Shown one piece after another: positions 1 through 10,407 of a stretch of DNA of 64,000 nucleotides. How positions within the stretch are numbered: the first letter of the stretch is position 1; each line of letters starts with the position of its first letter. Source of the stretch: Marsupella aquatica. Lineage: Eukaryota > Marchantiophyta. The notes under the pieces are model-generated. The model worked only from the letters and a program-made list of their open reading frames with translations. It did not search any database and was not told the DNA's origin. The translations under genes were made by a program, and so were the position numbers. The stretch lies in assembly GCA_973895155.1 (NCBI GenBank), contig OZ316899.1:15934001-15998000 (forward strand). Reading direction: 5' to 3'.

Positions 1-281
1 GCCTCCATTGTCATCAAACGACATAGTGGAATCCGAGGTGGCTCTCTGGGCTTCCCACTTGGTTCAGCTCCAAATGAAAGCAAGTACTCCCCAACAATCC
101 CTTCGAATGCACCTTTGTTCAGACGTTCAGCAGACACATTTTCAAAGTTCAGAACCTTCGGCTCCAGCTTCTTCACTGTGTGAGTTTCCCGACCACTGGC
201 GGTGCTCTCTGCTGTCTTTGATCTGGTCTGCCGACCAGACGATGAAGGAGAGGGAGTGGGTTGCTTCCTCTTCCCTGTCAT
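1..281 (-). CDS. N-terminus of ParB-like/DNA-methyltransferase-type transposon protein (partial, runs off window)
   Basis: Reading the minus strand from an ATG at 281-279 gives 93 uninterrupted complete codons to the window edge. The first part is basic and Ser/Thr-rich (MTGKRKQPTPSPSSSGRQTR), which could serve as a nuclear localisation signal. Near the edge the protein reads PPRIPLCRL, the same nine residues found at the matching place in the gene at 45919-50104 (KEPPRIPLCRLVHMEV). The spacing from the Arg-rich TRS segment to this motif is also alike in the two copies. In ParB-like proteins this region is the first strand of the N-terminal ParB fold; the DGNHR motif would come about 80 residues later, outside the window. 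The gene is transcribed away from the transposase at 6364. No lesion is seen in the visible part. Function is inferred only from homology to the second copy. Confidence 0.7.
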   Translation of the reverse strand, partial: MTGKRKQPTPSPSSSGRQTRSKTAESTASGRETHTVKKLEPKVLNFENVSAERLNKGAFEGIVGEYLLSFGAEPSGKPREPPRIPLCRLMTME

Positions 282-299
282 TTTCAAATCTCACCAACT

Positions 300-845
300 A
301 TTGAATTGCACGAGCGCAACTTGCACAACACTTGCACCACCCACAGCTCAGTCGCAGCACTCGCACTCGCACCGCCACAGCTCACCGCACTCAATTGCAC
401 TGCTTCCAGCACTCGCACCGCCACAGCTCAGTCGCAGCAAGCTCAATCACTGGCAGTGGCACAACACTCAATCGCACCACTCGCACAACACTCGCACTCG
501 ACCGCCACAGCTCACCGCACTCAATCGCACCGCTTCCAGCACTCGCACTGCCACAGCTCAATCGCAGCAAGCTCAATCACTGGCAGTGGCACAACACTCA
601 ATCGCACCGCTCGCATAACACTCGCACTCGACCGCCACAGCTCACCGCACTCAATCGCACCGCTTCCAGCACTCGCACCACCACAACTCACTCGTAGCAA
701 GCTCAATTGCACCACTTGCACAGCACTCAATCGCACCGCACAACTACTCACACTCACAATCGCACTCAATCGCACCGCACTCACAATCGCACTACTTCCA
801 GTACTCGCACCACCACAGCTCACAGCACACAGCTCATAGCACACA
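300..845. repeat. C-rich minisatellite upstream of the ParB-like gene
   Basis: Degenerate tandem repeats are built from the words ACTCGCAC, CCGCCACAGCTC and CTCAATCGCAC. A longer block beginning CCGCCACAGCTCACCGCACT recurs near 370, 510 and 632, so a higher-order unit of roughly 120-140 bp exists. The plus strand is rich in C and A with few G, giving open frames in several registers that are low-complexity artefacts. It lies directly upstream of the minus-strand gene starting at 281, where a promoter would be expected, but I see no clear TATA box. Confidence 0.8.
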
Positions 846-1344
846 GAGCGCGGAGAGGGAAAGATCACAAAGCAACTTACGCTCTCCAAGAAATATGAGG
901 TAAATTGCATCCGCACTCGCACTCGCTTGGCCTCAATTGCTCACCTTTCAAATGAGGAAAGGCGAGAGACGGCGGGGACTCACCAAAGTAGTCATCATCA
1001 TTATTAGGCAACGGAAGATCTAGGGGGATCACAACTGACTTCACTATCGCCGTCACGCAGGTTGAGTCCCATCCAAGCAATGGGAGATCTATGGGACCAC
1101 TCATTGATTACAAGTGGTAGGCGCCACGGGAGGAAGTTGACATGTTAGCAGTTTATTGGCTTATATGTTGTCGTACTCTGATAATGATGAATGCCTAGAT
1201 TTGACTCATGTCAGAGTCGCAACACTGAAGTACCTATACAGATGCTTTCATTATTACTACCCCTTCACGCCATAATGTCCTTGGTACGATTGATTCCAGA
1301 CCAGATAAGATTTCCTATCATTCCTTGGTATTAATGAGTACGAT
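846..1344. other. Unassigned noncoding stretch
   Basis: About 500 bp between the C-rich minisatellite and the first palindrome array. No convincing ORF, RNA gene or repeat was seen. It belongs to the MULE1 intergenic region. Confidence 0.5.
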
Positions 1345-2200
1345 CGTGGGGACGTAAGTCGGAGAGGCTCTCCGAGTTGACATGTAAAGTGGGGACGTAA
1401 GTCGGAGAGGCTCTCCGAGATGACATGTAAAGTGGGGACGTAAGTCGGAGAGGCTCTCCGAGTTGACATGTAAAGTGGGGACGTAAGTCGGAGAGGCTCT
1501 CCGAGTTGACATGTAAAGTGGGGACGCTAGTCGGAGAGGCTCTCCCAGTTGACATGTAAAGTGGGGACGTAAGTCGGAGAGGCTCTCCGAGATGACATGT
1601 CATGGAGGACCCATGTCAGAGCCTCTCCAAAATTGAATATTACACAAGATCAGACCTCGGAGAGGCTCTCCAAGATGACATATCAGGTTGGTGATAACTT
1701 TGGAGAGCCTCTTTGACAAATATTGGGCCTAATCCTTGCTACACACCTGAAGATGGCATCTCGGAGAGCCTCTCCAACATCCCTAAACCCTTCATACCTG
1801 CGCAAGATGGTATCTCGGAGAGCCTCTCCAACATGGGTCAAGGCTACATACCTCCGCAAGATGGCATCTTGGAGAGCCTCTCCAAGATGAAACTCGGTGA
1901 GATCCGGTGCAAGATCTAATCTCGGAGAGCCTCTCCAAGATGGGTCGAGGCCTCATACCTGCGCAAGATGGCATGTCGGAGAGCCTCTCCAAGATGAAAC
2001 TTGGTGAGATCTGGTGCAAGATCTAATCTCGGAGAGCCTCTCCAAGATGGGTCGAGGCCTCATACCTGCGCAAGATGGCATGTCAGAGAGCCTCTCCAAG
2101 ATGAAACTTGGTGAGATCCGGTGCAAGATCTAATCTCGAAGAGCCTCTCTAACATGGGTCGAGGCTTCCAGATGGCATCTGAGAGAGCCTAATGGACATC
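1345..2200. repeat. Palindrome array 1 of MULE1 (GGAGAGGCTCTCC and GGAGAGCCTCTCC cores)
   Basis: Two sub-arrays are visible. From 1345 to 1620, six units of about 43-46 bp each carry GTCGGAGAGGCTCTCCGAG and end in GACATGTAAAGTGGGGACG or a variant. From 1640 to 2190, about eleven more copies occur, mostly with the centre changed to GGAGAGCCTCTCC, spaced about 54 bp and joined by CAAGATGGCATCT-like or GATCCGGTGCAAGATCTAA-like linkers. The cores are inverted repeats able to form short hairpins or to bind a dimeric protein. They lie between the divergent ParB-like gene and transposase gene. Confidence 0.9.
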
Positions 2201-2234
2201 CTAAACTTGCTGTCAAAGGTTCTTGGATGTTGGT

Positions 2235-2382
2235 CCAATAAACTTAGTCACTGTCAATAACAGTTTTCACGCTCACAAGGGTACGTTGTCAAGAAGGATT
2301 CTTACATATTCAACGAGGGAAGAATATTGTAACAATTTTTACGCTCAGTCTGGGCGATAAGGTACTCTGACAAAACAATCTT
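2235..2382. repeat. Left part of ~90 bp tandem array, interrupted by a retroelement
   Basis: It contains the words TTTTTACGCTC, GTCTGGGCGATAAGGTACTC and TGACAAAACAATCTT that recur at 5860-6200. The array is broken at 2383 by the insertion of the TRIM-like element; ATCTT (2378-2382) is duplicated at 5860-5864. Confidence 0.85.
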
Positions 2383-2525
2383 TGTTGTGGGATAAATGAG
2401 ACAAAGAGTTGGTTCCATCTTTACTCTTGGTAGGATATGTACATGTGGCTACGGCCTAAGTAGTTAGGGTAGTTACATAGGTAGTTATCCCAAAGGTAGA
2501 CTTAACTCAGGTATGAGTTACAACA
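2383..2525 (-). repeat. 3' LTR of the TRIM-like element
   Basis: 143 bp, identical by eye to 5717-5859, with TGTTGT/ACAACA inverted ends. The polypurine tract abuts it at 2526. Confidence 0.9.
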
Positions 2526-2537
2526 CTCCCCCTTTGT

Positions 2538-4502
2538 AACATTGGGGTTTAAATGTTACAATCAAGAGTCTACTTTGGGCATACTCAGTGGTATACAATA
2601 GGTTTTTTTTATGTCTAGCCTATTTTATAAATGGTGTAGCCATCTCAAGTTTATTATAAATGAATGTAAAGCTTCTCCTAATAGATGTCTTATAATTCAT
2701 GTTGCATGGTAAAGTATAAGTGGGGGATGTAACCTCATTAAAACCTCCCCTACTTTCTTTGTGGGAGGAAAGAGTATTACCATCCCCATGGGTGTAACAT
2801 AATTGGGTTTAAGCATATAGTGTATGTGTAATTTCTACAAAGTCTCTTAAGGTGTTTGTCAACACTATAGGCATGTTGAAGATCCTCCTTGGTTGGTGTT
2901 AGCAAAGTTGATGCTGTTTTGTGTCTTTCGTCTCTTCCCGGTCAGGCAATGAAGATTCCTCAATGGTCATAGATTACATGCAAGGAAAAAACAAGGTATT
3001 AGTTCATAATGAAGATGATATGGTTGATTGAAATCCGTTGGCCTTGGAATCGTTTGGAGTGTCCAATCCTAGGTCTCATATATCATAGGGATTTCCTATC
3101 AAGGTATAGCGTACCATCTTTCATGGTGCCTTACCAAGTCATACCTCACCTGATAGTACCTTGTAATGTGATACCATACTTCATATGATCATATGATACC
3201 TTATTATGGAATGATGTGGGGTCTTTGATATTTCCAATTTAAGTCGTCATGACATGTCATCCAATATTGGTGATTTAATGCATTTTTCATAATTTGGCCA
3301 TATGCTTCTAACTCATGGAATGTAGTTCCATTTTTTTTAAATATTGATTGTTGTGAAAAGCACTTGTGCGGTAGGCACATCCCATGGGTTAAATTTCTGG
3401 GAGGCAAGTCTTGCTTGAGGTCTCCCCCTCAATTTGTCAAATATTTTTCCTTTCTGGCTGGCTGTGCAGTAGGCACCCATTTGCTTCCATGTGCAGTAGG
3501 CACAGGGCTTTTATGTGTAGTAGGCACCCCTGGGAAAAATATCTCCCCCTGAATTTATGAAATTAATTGGTGGAAGTAATCATCATTTGTCGCCATGTAG
3601 GTTCTGTAGTTCAGCTTCTTTCTTTATGTCCTTACTTCATGCTTTGTTGTTTGGTTTTTCTTTCCTTTTGAAGAGAAAGTCTCTTTGTTCTTTAGTTCTC
3701 CATTCCTTAGTGTAAAATGGTCTTCTTAGAAGAAAAGGTGGAGGACTTTCCTTTGGTTTGATGGCTTCTCTTTGTTTGCCTCCTTTGCCCGGCGTCTCGT
3801 CTTTAGCTTGTACCACGATCTCCATCTGCACTGGACGTCCTTCTCTCTCCTGGCGTTCCTCACGTTCTCTCTTTGCTTTTTCGGGTTTGTGCTTCCTTCA
3901 ATGTTCTTGGATTTATCCTCCTTGGTTTTGGTGCTTATTGTTTCTCTCCTCTGTCTCGCATTCTTTCCTTCAAAGTTTTCAGTTTCTCCCTTCGCGTTCG
4001 ATCATGGACTATCTTTATATGTTCGCGATGCTGCCTGCCTTGCTCACGATCTGCGTTCGATTTTTGTAGTGTCTTCTCTCCTCCTATCTTTTCAATTGGG
4101 AATTAGGCGTATGGGTGTTCCTTATGAATCAATCTTCCGTATGAGGTCGCCTTCACGGACTGGAATTAGGAGGTCTGATGACTCGTTCCAAAACGCAGAT
4201 CTCCATGAACTTACAAAATACAACAGTATTATATACTTCAAATGTGGAACTCGTGCAGACGCGTCAGTATAACCATGTATCATCTCGGTAAACGCCCAGT
4301 GTGCCTCACTTGGCCCCCGAAACCAAAACATTTTGCGCCTGTTAATTTAAGTCTCTGATGTTGTCGCCACAAACTATTTGATCTCAGACTCGATAGCTTG
4401 TGGAATGACACCGTAAGGTGTTTTTGGAAGGTCTTCAGGATCGAAGCACCTTGGCAGCATTTTATTTTATTTTGCTTCGGATCCGATCGAGCACTTCGAA
4501 AT
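2538..4502. other. Interior of the TRIM-like element without recognised gene
   Basis: No gag, pol or other domain was recognised. A hydrophobic plus-strand reading frame at 3772-4272 looks like the by-product of T/C-rich sequence. The word GTAGGCAC recurs at 3365-3535. The last ~400 bp before 4503 may be 5' flank or UTR that came with the ABCG exon. Confidence 0.4.
3365..3535. repeat. Dispersed GTAGGCAC repeats
   Basis: Four copies of G(C/T)(A/G)GTAGGCAC with similar left flanks (TGTGC or TGTG) near 3366, 3467, 3494 and 3519. The spacing is irregular. No function can be read from the sequence. Confidence 0.6.
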
Positions 4503-5072
4503 ATGAATCATTGGCAGGATGACAGGAAGACGCTGAAAACTGTCCTGGAGGACATCGACAAGGTGCCGTCCCGTAGCGGCGACAGAGAACTCAATTTTGG
4601 AGTACCGAATGCTGAAGCCATTCAAGGTGCAGAGCCGACAAGATTTACCGCTGAATTGGGCCTCGAGTTTGAAGATCTCACGTACACTGTCGTCAAGCAG
4701 GAGAAGATCGATGGAAAATGGGAGTCCTATCCCATCGACCTTCTGCAAGGGATTTTGGGAAAGGCTATCAGAGGCCAATTGACAGGAATCATGGGACCGA
4801 GCGGTGCTGGCAAGTCCACCTTCCTGGATGCTCTGGCCGGCCGCATTGAGCAACGGAGTCTGGGCGAGACAGTGCGGCTGGATGGGCAGCAGGTGACCGG
4901 CAGCTATATCAAGCGCAATAGCGCGTACGTGATGCAGGAAGACCTTCTCTTCCCCTTTCTAACAGTTACTGAGACCTTCATGTTCGCTGCTGAGATGCGC
5001 CTCCCCACGAAGCTTTTGCACTCCGAGAAAGCTGACCATGTCCAGGCTCTAATCACGCAGCTTGGTCTTGAG
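4503..5072 (+). pseudogene. Captured first exon of an ABCG (WBC-type) half-transporter
   Basis: The frame from ATG 4503 encodes about 190 residues of the N-terminal part of an ABCG nucleotide-binding domain. The Walker A motif GPSGAGKST lies at about residue 98, followed by the ALAGR segment typical of ABCG proteins, then the Q-loop MQEDLLFPFLTVTET and the family-typical FAAEMRLP. The exon ends LGLE followed by a GTAAAT donor at 5073, so a normal intron boundary was captured. Missing are the LSGGE signature, Walker B, D-loop, H-loop and the whole transmembrane domain. Intact ABCG half-transporters export lipids, cuticle precursors or hormones across the plasma membrane. This fragment cannot do so. 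It lies antisense to the surrounding retroelement. No stop or frameshift is seen inside the exon, suggesting recent capture or selection on the fragment. Confidence 0.85.
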
Positions 5073-5180
5073 GTAAATTACATGTCAATCTTTCTCTAGC
5101 ATACAGCTTTGAAATCACAACTAGTACGATTTGAGCCATTACTGCTCCTGTATCTATCGTTTGAACCATTCTCATTCTGT

Positions 5181-5357
5181 GGGAGAAATGAGACAAAGAG
5201 TTGTAACAGCAGCATCGCGTTCCTCCATGGCGGAATCTCGATCAGCGTAAGCTACGTCACGTAGCAGAAGAGCAACGTCTCTCTCCTCATATGCAACTAT
5301 TCTCTCCGTGATAGCCAAATTTTGCTCCAAGATAGCTGCATCCCATGCGGCTATCAT
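5181..5357 (-). pseudogene. Captured fragment of a BBR/BPC (GAGA-binding) transcription factor
   Basis: On the minus strand, about 50 residues form a repetitive coiled coil of the type (A)-x-x-ERD-x-A: segments such as AAILEQNLAITER, AYEERDVALLLRDVA and AMEERDAAV. Alternating ERD/RD and Ala heptads of this kind characterise the N-terminal dimerisation region of BASIC PENTACYSTEINE proteins, which bind GAGA elements in plant promoters. The C-terminal pentacysteine DNA-binding domain is absent. The frame runs at its 3' side into CTCATTTCTCCCACAG, 25 bp that match the LTR end with one change, so the fragment joins directly to LTR-like sequence. Recognition rests on pattern only; other ERD-rich coiled coils are possible. 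Confidence 0.65.
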
Positions 5358-5704
5358 TGGCTATCGAGCGAGGCCTGTCCCTATGAGGTCGCGATGTCCT
5401 AATCGAATTCTTCTTTCTGCTTTTTGATCGTCTTCTCTCTATTGTTGTCGTCTTGCTCTTCTTATCCTTTTCACCCTGGGGGAATGTTGCTTCTCAGGAT
5501 CGGTCCTCTTGTGTGATGATATCGATTTGCGTTTCTATTCTTGCTGTCCTTATCGATTCCTCTCGAATGCCTTATGAATTTCTATGTCCAATTTTCTAAA
5601 AAGTGCTCTCTTGTTCGATCTCTCTTCTTCTTCTCTTCCCGAGCGTTTTCAGATTTTAATCGCCATAGCCTGTTCTCTTCTCTCCGCTCCGCTGGTGAGA
5701 CAAA
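5358..5704. other. Leader region of the TRIM-like element, unassigned
   Basis: Between the BPC fragment and the primer-binding site. T/C-rich on the plus strand (GA-rich in the sense of the element), as in untranslated leaders. No gene seen. Confidence 0.4.
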
Positions 5705-5716
5705 GTGCTGATAACG
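5705..5716 (-). other. Primer-binding site of the TRIM-like element
   Basis: The minus strand reads CGTTATCAGCAC immediately inside the 5' LTR. It resembles the internal-tRNA type primer site common in plant copia-like elements and fixes the orientation as minus. Confidence 0.6.
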
Positions 5717-5859
5717 TGTTGTGGGATAAATGAGACAAAGAGTTGGTTCCATCTTTACTCTTGGTAGGATATGTACATGTGGCTACGGCCTAAGTAGTTA
5801 GGGTAGTTACATAGGTAGTTATCCCAAAGGTAGACTTAACTCAGGTATGAGTTACAACA
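5717..5859 (-). repeat. 5' LTR of the TRIM-like element
   Basis: 143 bp, identical to 2383-2525; flanked on the outside by ATCTT (5860-5864). Confidence 0.9.
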
Positions 5860-6200
5860 ATCTTGACATATTCAACAAAGAAAGAAGCGAGTCTAACAAT
5901 TTTTACGCTCTGTCTAGGCGGTAAGGTACTCTGACAAAACAATCTTGACATTCAACAAAGAAGAAGCTAGTGTAACAGGCTTTACGCTCGGTCTGGGCGA
6001 TACGGTACTCTGACAAAACAATCTTCACATATTCAACAAAGAAAGAAGCGAGTGTAACAGTTTTTACGCTCTATCTGGGTGGTAAGGTACTCTGACAAAA
6101 CAATCATAACATATTCAGAAAGAAAGAAGCGACTCTAACAGTTTTTACGCTTTGTCTGGGCGATAAGGTACTCTAACAAAGTCATAAGAATCAATAACAG
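5860..6200. repeat. Right part of ~90 bp tandem array
   Basis: About four units of 70-95 bp. Each carries TTTTACGCTC(T/G)GTCTGGGCG, GGTACTCTGACAAAACAATC and ATTCAACAAAGAAAGAAGCGA in that order. Together with 2235-2382 it forms one array in the MULE1 intergenic region, just upstream of the transposase gene. Confidence 0.85.
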
Positions 6201-6363
6201 TTTTCAAATACTGTTTGCTGATTAAGTTACGCTCTTGAGAAACAAAGAGGAATTGAGCAAGCCAGAAAGGCAATAACATCCCTTACATGAACGAGGCATC
6301 TCTCGGTACATGCCACTTGAACTCTCTTGGTGCTCAACATTAGTCTTTCTTCAAGTGGTTATC

Positions 6364-9300
6364 ATGGCTGGCCGTGTGAGGATCACGTTTCCAGACAATG
6401 GAGACGTTGTTGTGCTAGCGACTGATGGTGTTGTTCAGCATACACCAGACAACGAATTAGCTCGTCGGTTCGATGTTGAGATTGGGGAGTGGGCACTCTT
6501 TGAGGCCGGCGATGTCTTACCATTGATTGAGGCAGACTCAGAGGAGAGTGGAGAGGAAAGGATATGGCATCTGAAAAGTGAAGTTTCATACGTCCTTCAG
6601 TAGAGGGTGTACTCTGTTCCTCTTACTGAAGTTGGTTTGCAATCTCAAACTCGAGAGATTTCAGAGTGGCCGGCAAAGGTAGAGCAAGCCGAATTTCTTG
6701 AAAGTGTTGTTGCTGCAATGCTGAAAGGGAAAGGCACTTCGCGATGTGTAAAGGCTGCCCATTCCATTCTCAGAGTGCATTATCCACAACGAGTCATGAC
6801 TCTGCCGGAATGGTATGATGGGGATTGCATTTTTGAGCTCCCCCCATTCACAGGAATGTACACAAAGGGTGCCTTCTTCTTGGGTATGGAGCGGAGAAAT
6901 GACTGCTACTTGTGGAGCAAGCTCATCGAGACAGGGGCCCAAATTGGACCCAACCTGAACAAGGGAGGCTTCAAGTATAAGATTGGGAATGTGAGATGCC
7001 TGGGCTCTTTGCAATGTCCACATTCAGATTGTCCGGCTTTTACAAGTAAGAATGAGCGCAATTGCACAGAATGGCAACGAGATAGGGGTGGGAGAAATGA
7101 GGTTCCATTTCCTGTTGGGCGACTAGTTCCAGCAGAGAGTGTGATTTGCGCCTTTTGTGATCGGCCTCCTAAGTGTATAGCCAAGTGTCTAGCCGAAATG
7201 TTCTACATAACTCCGACCTCTCATGACCATTACATTTACAAGCACATGACACGTGTTGCTATGCATGTTGGGAGTCACTCACATCCGGCCAAATTTGTTC
7301 TCAAGAAAGATCAAAAAGCTTTCTTACATAAGTTGATGGAGGAGAAATTGAAGAAGAATCCTCATGCAATGCCGTCTGTGATCAAGAGTGACACAATTAA
7401 AGCTCTAAGGGATATTTTTGATGACAAGGTTGCTGGGATTGTCACATTTGAGGAAGCACGGGATCTGAATGAAACATTAGCGATCCTATCAGATCGATCA
7501 GTTGTAAGATCTATGATACAGAGCATACGCAAGTATACCCATGCCTCATCCGACCTCCAAGTCATCCTTGATCTTCAAAAAGAAACAGTGTTTTCATTTG
7601 TCCAGAGCACTCTATTTCCAAACCAGAAGCTAGATACAGATGAGCGCCCACACATTTTCAAGATGACTGTAAAGGGTCCAGGGTCTGGAATCGATCTCAT
7701 TCGAAGGATGCAGCCTGGTGGAGATCTACAAGACTCATGGGTGATGTTTGATGTCATGCATCGGATGACTGAGAAGCAATGGTGCACAATGTCAGCTCAT
7801 GTATACGACCACCTATACAGAGGTCTCTGCACAATTTTTGTATGCGAGCTAGTTTCGGAAGATACTGCTGCACTACAAACTGCATGGAAGGTCATGAAGC
7901 AAGTGTGTAAGGCAAATGGGCTTGACAATGTTATGTTTTGTGGGTTCATTGCCGATAATGCTGCAGCTGGGTGGAATGCAGTTCGAAACACATTCTGGGA
8001 TGGAAGAGTTAATTCTCAAAAGGAGCGATCTGATGCATTTCACTGGGCGCAATCAATGGAGAAGATGACAAAGAAATGCATTCTTCCAGGCAAAGCAGTT
8101 GAGCATAAGGAGCTTCTGGATTCATTGAGGGACGCTGCCAATGTGGTTCTTGCATTTCGGACTTTTGAGAAGATGAAGGATTGGTGGAAAAATGGGAATG
8201 CAATCAAAGGAAAAACCAAGTCACTGGAGACATGGCTTTCGTGGTGGATTGTGCGGTTCTCCCAGTGGGGAAACTTTATTCGGCTGGTAAGTCTATGAAT
8301 TCTTAGTAATATTCTATCTCGGAGAGCCTCTCCGAGATGGAACATATGGGTAATCTCCGAGATGGAAGACGTGGGTCATCTTTGTCGAGGCTCTCCAAGA
8401 TGGAAGAGGTGGGTCATCTCGGAGAGGCTCTCCCAGATGAAAAAGGTGGGTCATCTCGGAGAGCCTCTCCCAGATGAAATAAATGGGCGACTTGGAAGAC
8501 ATGTTAGAGAGCCAACTTTTGTTTTGTAACACGGTTCATCTTAGAGAGGCTCTCCAAGATGAAACACTGGTCATCTTGGAGAGCCTCTCCAGGATGGACC
8601 CCGTTGGACATGTTGCAGATGTACAAGATGACCCATGTACATTTTTTGGTAATACTCTTTTCTTTGATTTTTGTGTAGGACATGGACAGAACTAAGTCTG
8701 CATTGATGCTGAACCATAGCGGGGCAGAATCCGTGCATGCCACGATGCGCCGATGGTCTTCCACAACAAAGATTGGGATAGTGCAATCTTGTATAACGGT
8801 TGCAACCCGTGCATCAAATCAAATTGGTGCCCTTGTGAACTACACGACCCACGGGAGGAAGGGCCGTGGCCCAAGCCTCTTTGAACTTCGTCTCCGAGAT
8901 GCCAGGATGGTTGGGAATGTTAAGAGTTTCTTCCCAAAGTTAAATACGGTGATGACTCAACCGGAGATGGTTGAATATGCTTCGGGGGACCCAATTCCTG
9001 GTGACTATGAAACTCAACGAATGCCGGCGCAAGGCAAGGTTCCAGCTGATGCTATTGCAGTAGAAGACTCCCATCGCGATGATGTCATTCTAGTAACGCG
9101 ACCTAAAAAGCGGAAGTTCAAGGGGATTTCAAGCCAAGATGCAAACTTGAAAAGTACCATTCCTGACGTGGTCGACTTGTCAACCTCGTCAGACTCTCCT
9201 ACAGGCTCTGGTGGATCAGATGTGGTGATTTTGGAGAGCCCAGTACAGCGTGCGACAAGACGTGTCCCTCCACCATCAACCCCAAGGAGGTCAACTCGAG

Positions 9301-10310
9301 TGCCTCCTCCGCCCCCAACAAGGGCAATACGTGTTCCACCTCCTCCAACCCCAACAAGGTCAATACCAAGGTCACCCCCTGTTTGTCCACCAACGCGGTT
9401 TGCTGAACCTTTGCATAATAGAGGCCAACAAAGACAAGTTCAGGAGAGCAATGTGATGCCAGGAATGTTGTTTTTGTCTCGCATCAGTCGCCATGGAAGT
9501 GGTCCCGCTTGTAGAGGTGCCTTCAAAGGCACAGAACGTCCAGCATGCGGTCTATACATCAAGGAGGTGGGGTTTCGTCATGCAACGTTGGGTGTGGTAG
9601 GATTGTGCTTATTGGCTGGGAGCAGTTACAAGGATCCAAACATTCCACAAAAGTTTTGGTTTTGCCCAAACAACAAGTGTTGCCAGAAATCCTCCATGGC
9701 ATATGTTACTGGGCGGCTGCCCCCACTACCGGAGAAGGTCCCAGTTGCTCGAGGAACCTATCTAACACAAGATAAAGTTGATTTTCTCCATCTGAATGAA
9801 TTGAATGTGGTACAGACCATCATTCCTGGTGATTCAATGGTGAGTCCTGGCGATGTAATTGTGGACTTGAATAGTTACCCTGAGCAGTTGGATCCATTGA
9901 AGCCTGATGTCAGGCTGAGCCGGCGCAATGGCCGCTTACGGCAAAGGAGATTGGTTGTGACGGCAGATGCAAAGAAACATATTGAGAGTGCCAAATCCGA
10001 GTTGATGAGGTTCACTTCCATGACTCGAATTGAAAAAGGGAATGCAATTGGCTTACGAGTGGTACTTTCCAACACTCATCATGACCGCAATTCAGCCCAT
10101 TGTGTACAGATATGTGTGTTCCCAACTTGCTCTTGTCAAGATTTTATCATGAGAGATACTGGAAGATACTTCTTTCCTTGCAAACACTTGTATTGGTGCT
10201 ATAAAAACATTTGTGGACGAGATCTAGAGAGCGACCAAGAGATCCACCAGCCAATCTTGACACTTAGCGAGGTTCGTAAATTGGTGTCAAATGTAGCAGG
10301 CTCAGGGTGA
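6364..10310 (+). CDS. MULE-type transposase with DDE core and SWIM zinc finger (MULE1; one in-frame TAG)
   Basis: Two exons, 6364-8286 and 8679-10310, joined in phase 0 across a GTAAGT...TGTGTAG intron give about 1,184 codons. Domains in order: a small N-terminal domain (residues 1-75); a WRKY/GCM1-like zinc-binding region with CAFC, a further Cys pair and GSHSHP (about residues 255-310); a DDE-type core with FDVMHR and FIADNAAAGWNAVR, which fits MULE transposases; a proline/TR-rich linker (9240-9410); a Cys-rich module ending FWFCPNNKCC; and a SWIM finger CSCQDF...CKHLYW near the C-terminus. Such proteins excise and insert the element by binding its terminal repeats. ATG 6364 is chosen because the copy at 30839 starts at the matching place. 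One TAG at 6601-6603 interrupts the frame, or is removed by an unseen small intron (CCTTCAG precedes it). Otherwise the gene is open and may have been active recently. Confidence 0.75.
8287..8678 (+). other. Intron of the MULE1 transposase carrying palindrome array 2
   Basis: Donor CTG|GTAAGT at 8287, acceptor TTTTTGTGTAG| ending at 8678, phase 0. It holds about six or seven copies of CTCGGAGAG(G/C)CTCTCC-type palindromes between 8310 and 8600, the same words as in the two intergenic arrays. The homologous transposase at 27185-30839 has an intron at the same codon (CGAGTG|GTATGA on the minus strand) that carries the other family's palindrome. Confidence 0.85.
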
Positions 10311-10407
10311 ATGCATGTCAAAGATGTTTCGGGTTTAGTGGGTAGAACGATACACTTTTGTATCCTTTCATAATAATAAATATTCAAGATTTCAAATGAT
10401 GTTGATC

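Larger units (their letters stand above)
2383..5859 (-). mobile_element. TRIM-like/non-autonomous LTR retroelement with captured ABCG and BPC gene fragments
   Basis: Two identical 143 bp direct repeats (2383-2525 and 5717-5859) begin TGTTGT and end ACAACA and are flanked by the 5 bp duplication ATCTT, the hallmark of LTR retrotransposon insertion. Orientation is minus. Next to the right-hand LTR the minus strand reads CGTTATCAGCAC (5705-5716), resembling the primer-binding site of many plant Ty1/copia-type elements. Next to the left-hand LTR it reads ACAAAGGGGGAG (2526-2537), a polypurine tract. The 3.19 kb interior encodes no gag or pol that I can recognise, so the element must have been mobilised in trans. 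It contains an ABCG exon (plus strand), a BPC coiled-coil fragment (minus strand) and an internal 25 bp match to the LTR end at 5181-5205. LTR identity points to a recent insertion. Confidence 0.85.

Noticed and set aside
300-845. Overlapping open frames rich in His/Ser/Thr in the C-rich region
   Set aside because: They arise in several registers and both strands from the tandem repeats; no conserved start or domain.
3772-4272. Hydrophobic 166-codon frame that could be a membrane protein
   Set aside because: T/C-rich sequence gives Phe/Leu/Ser runs by composition; no homology or splice context, and it ends in unrelated sequence.
4503-5072. ABCG exon as a real host transporter gene at this locus
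   Set aside because: It lies between two identical LTRs with a target-site duplication, and the rest of the gene is missing downstream.
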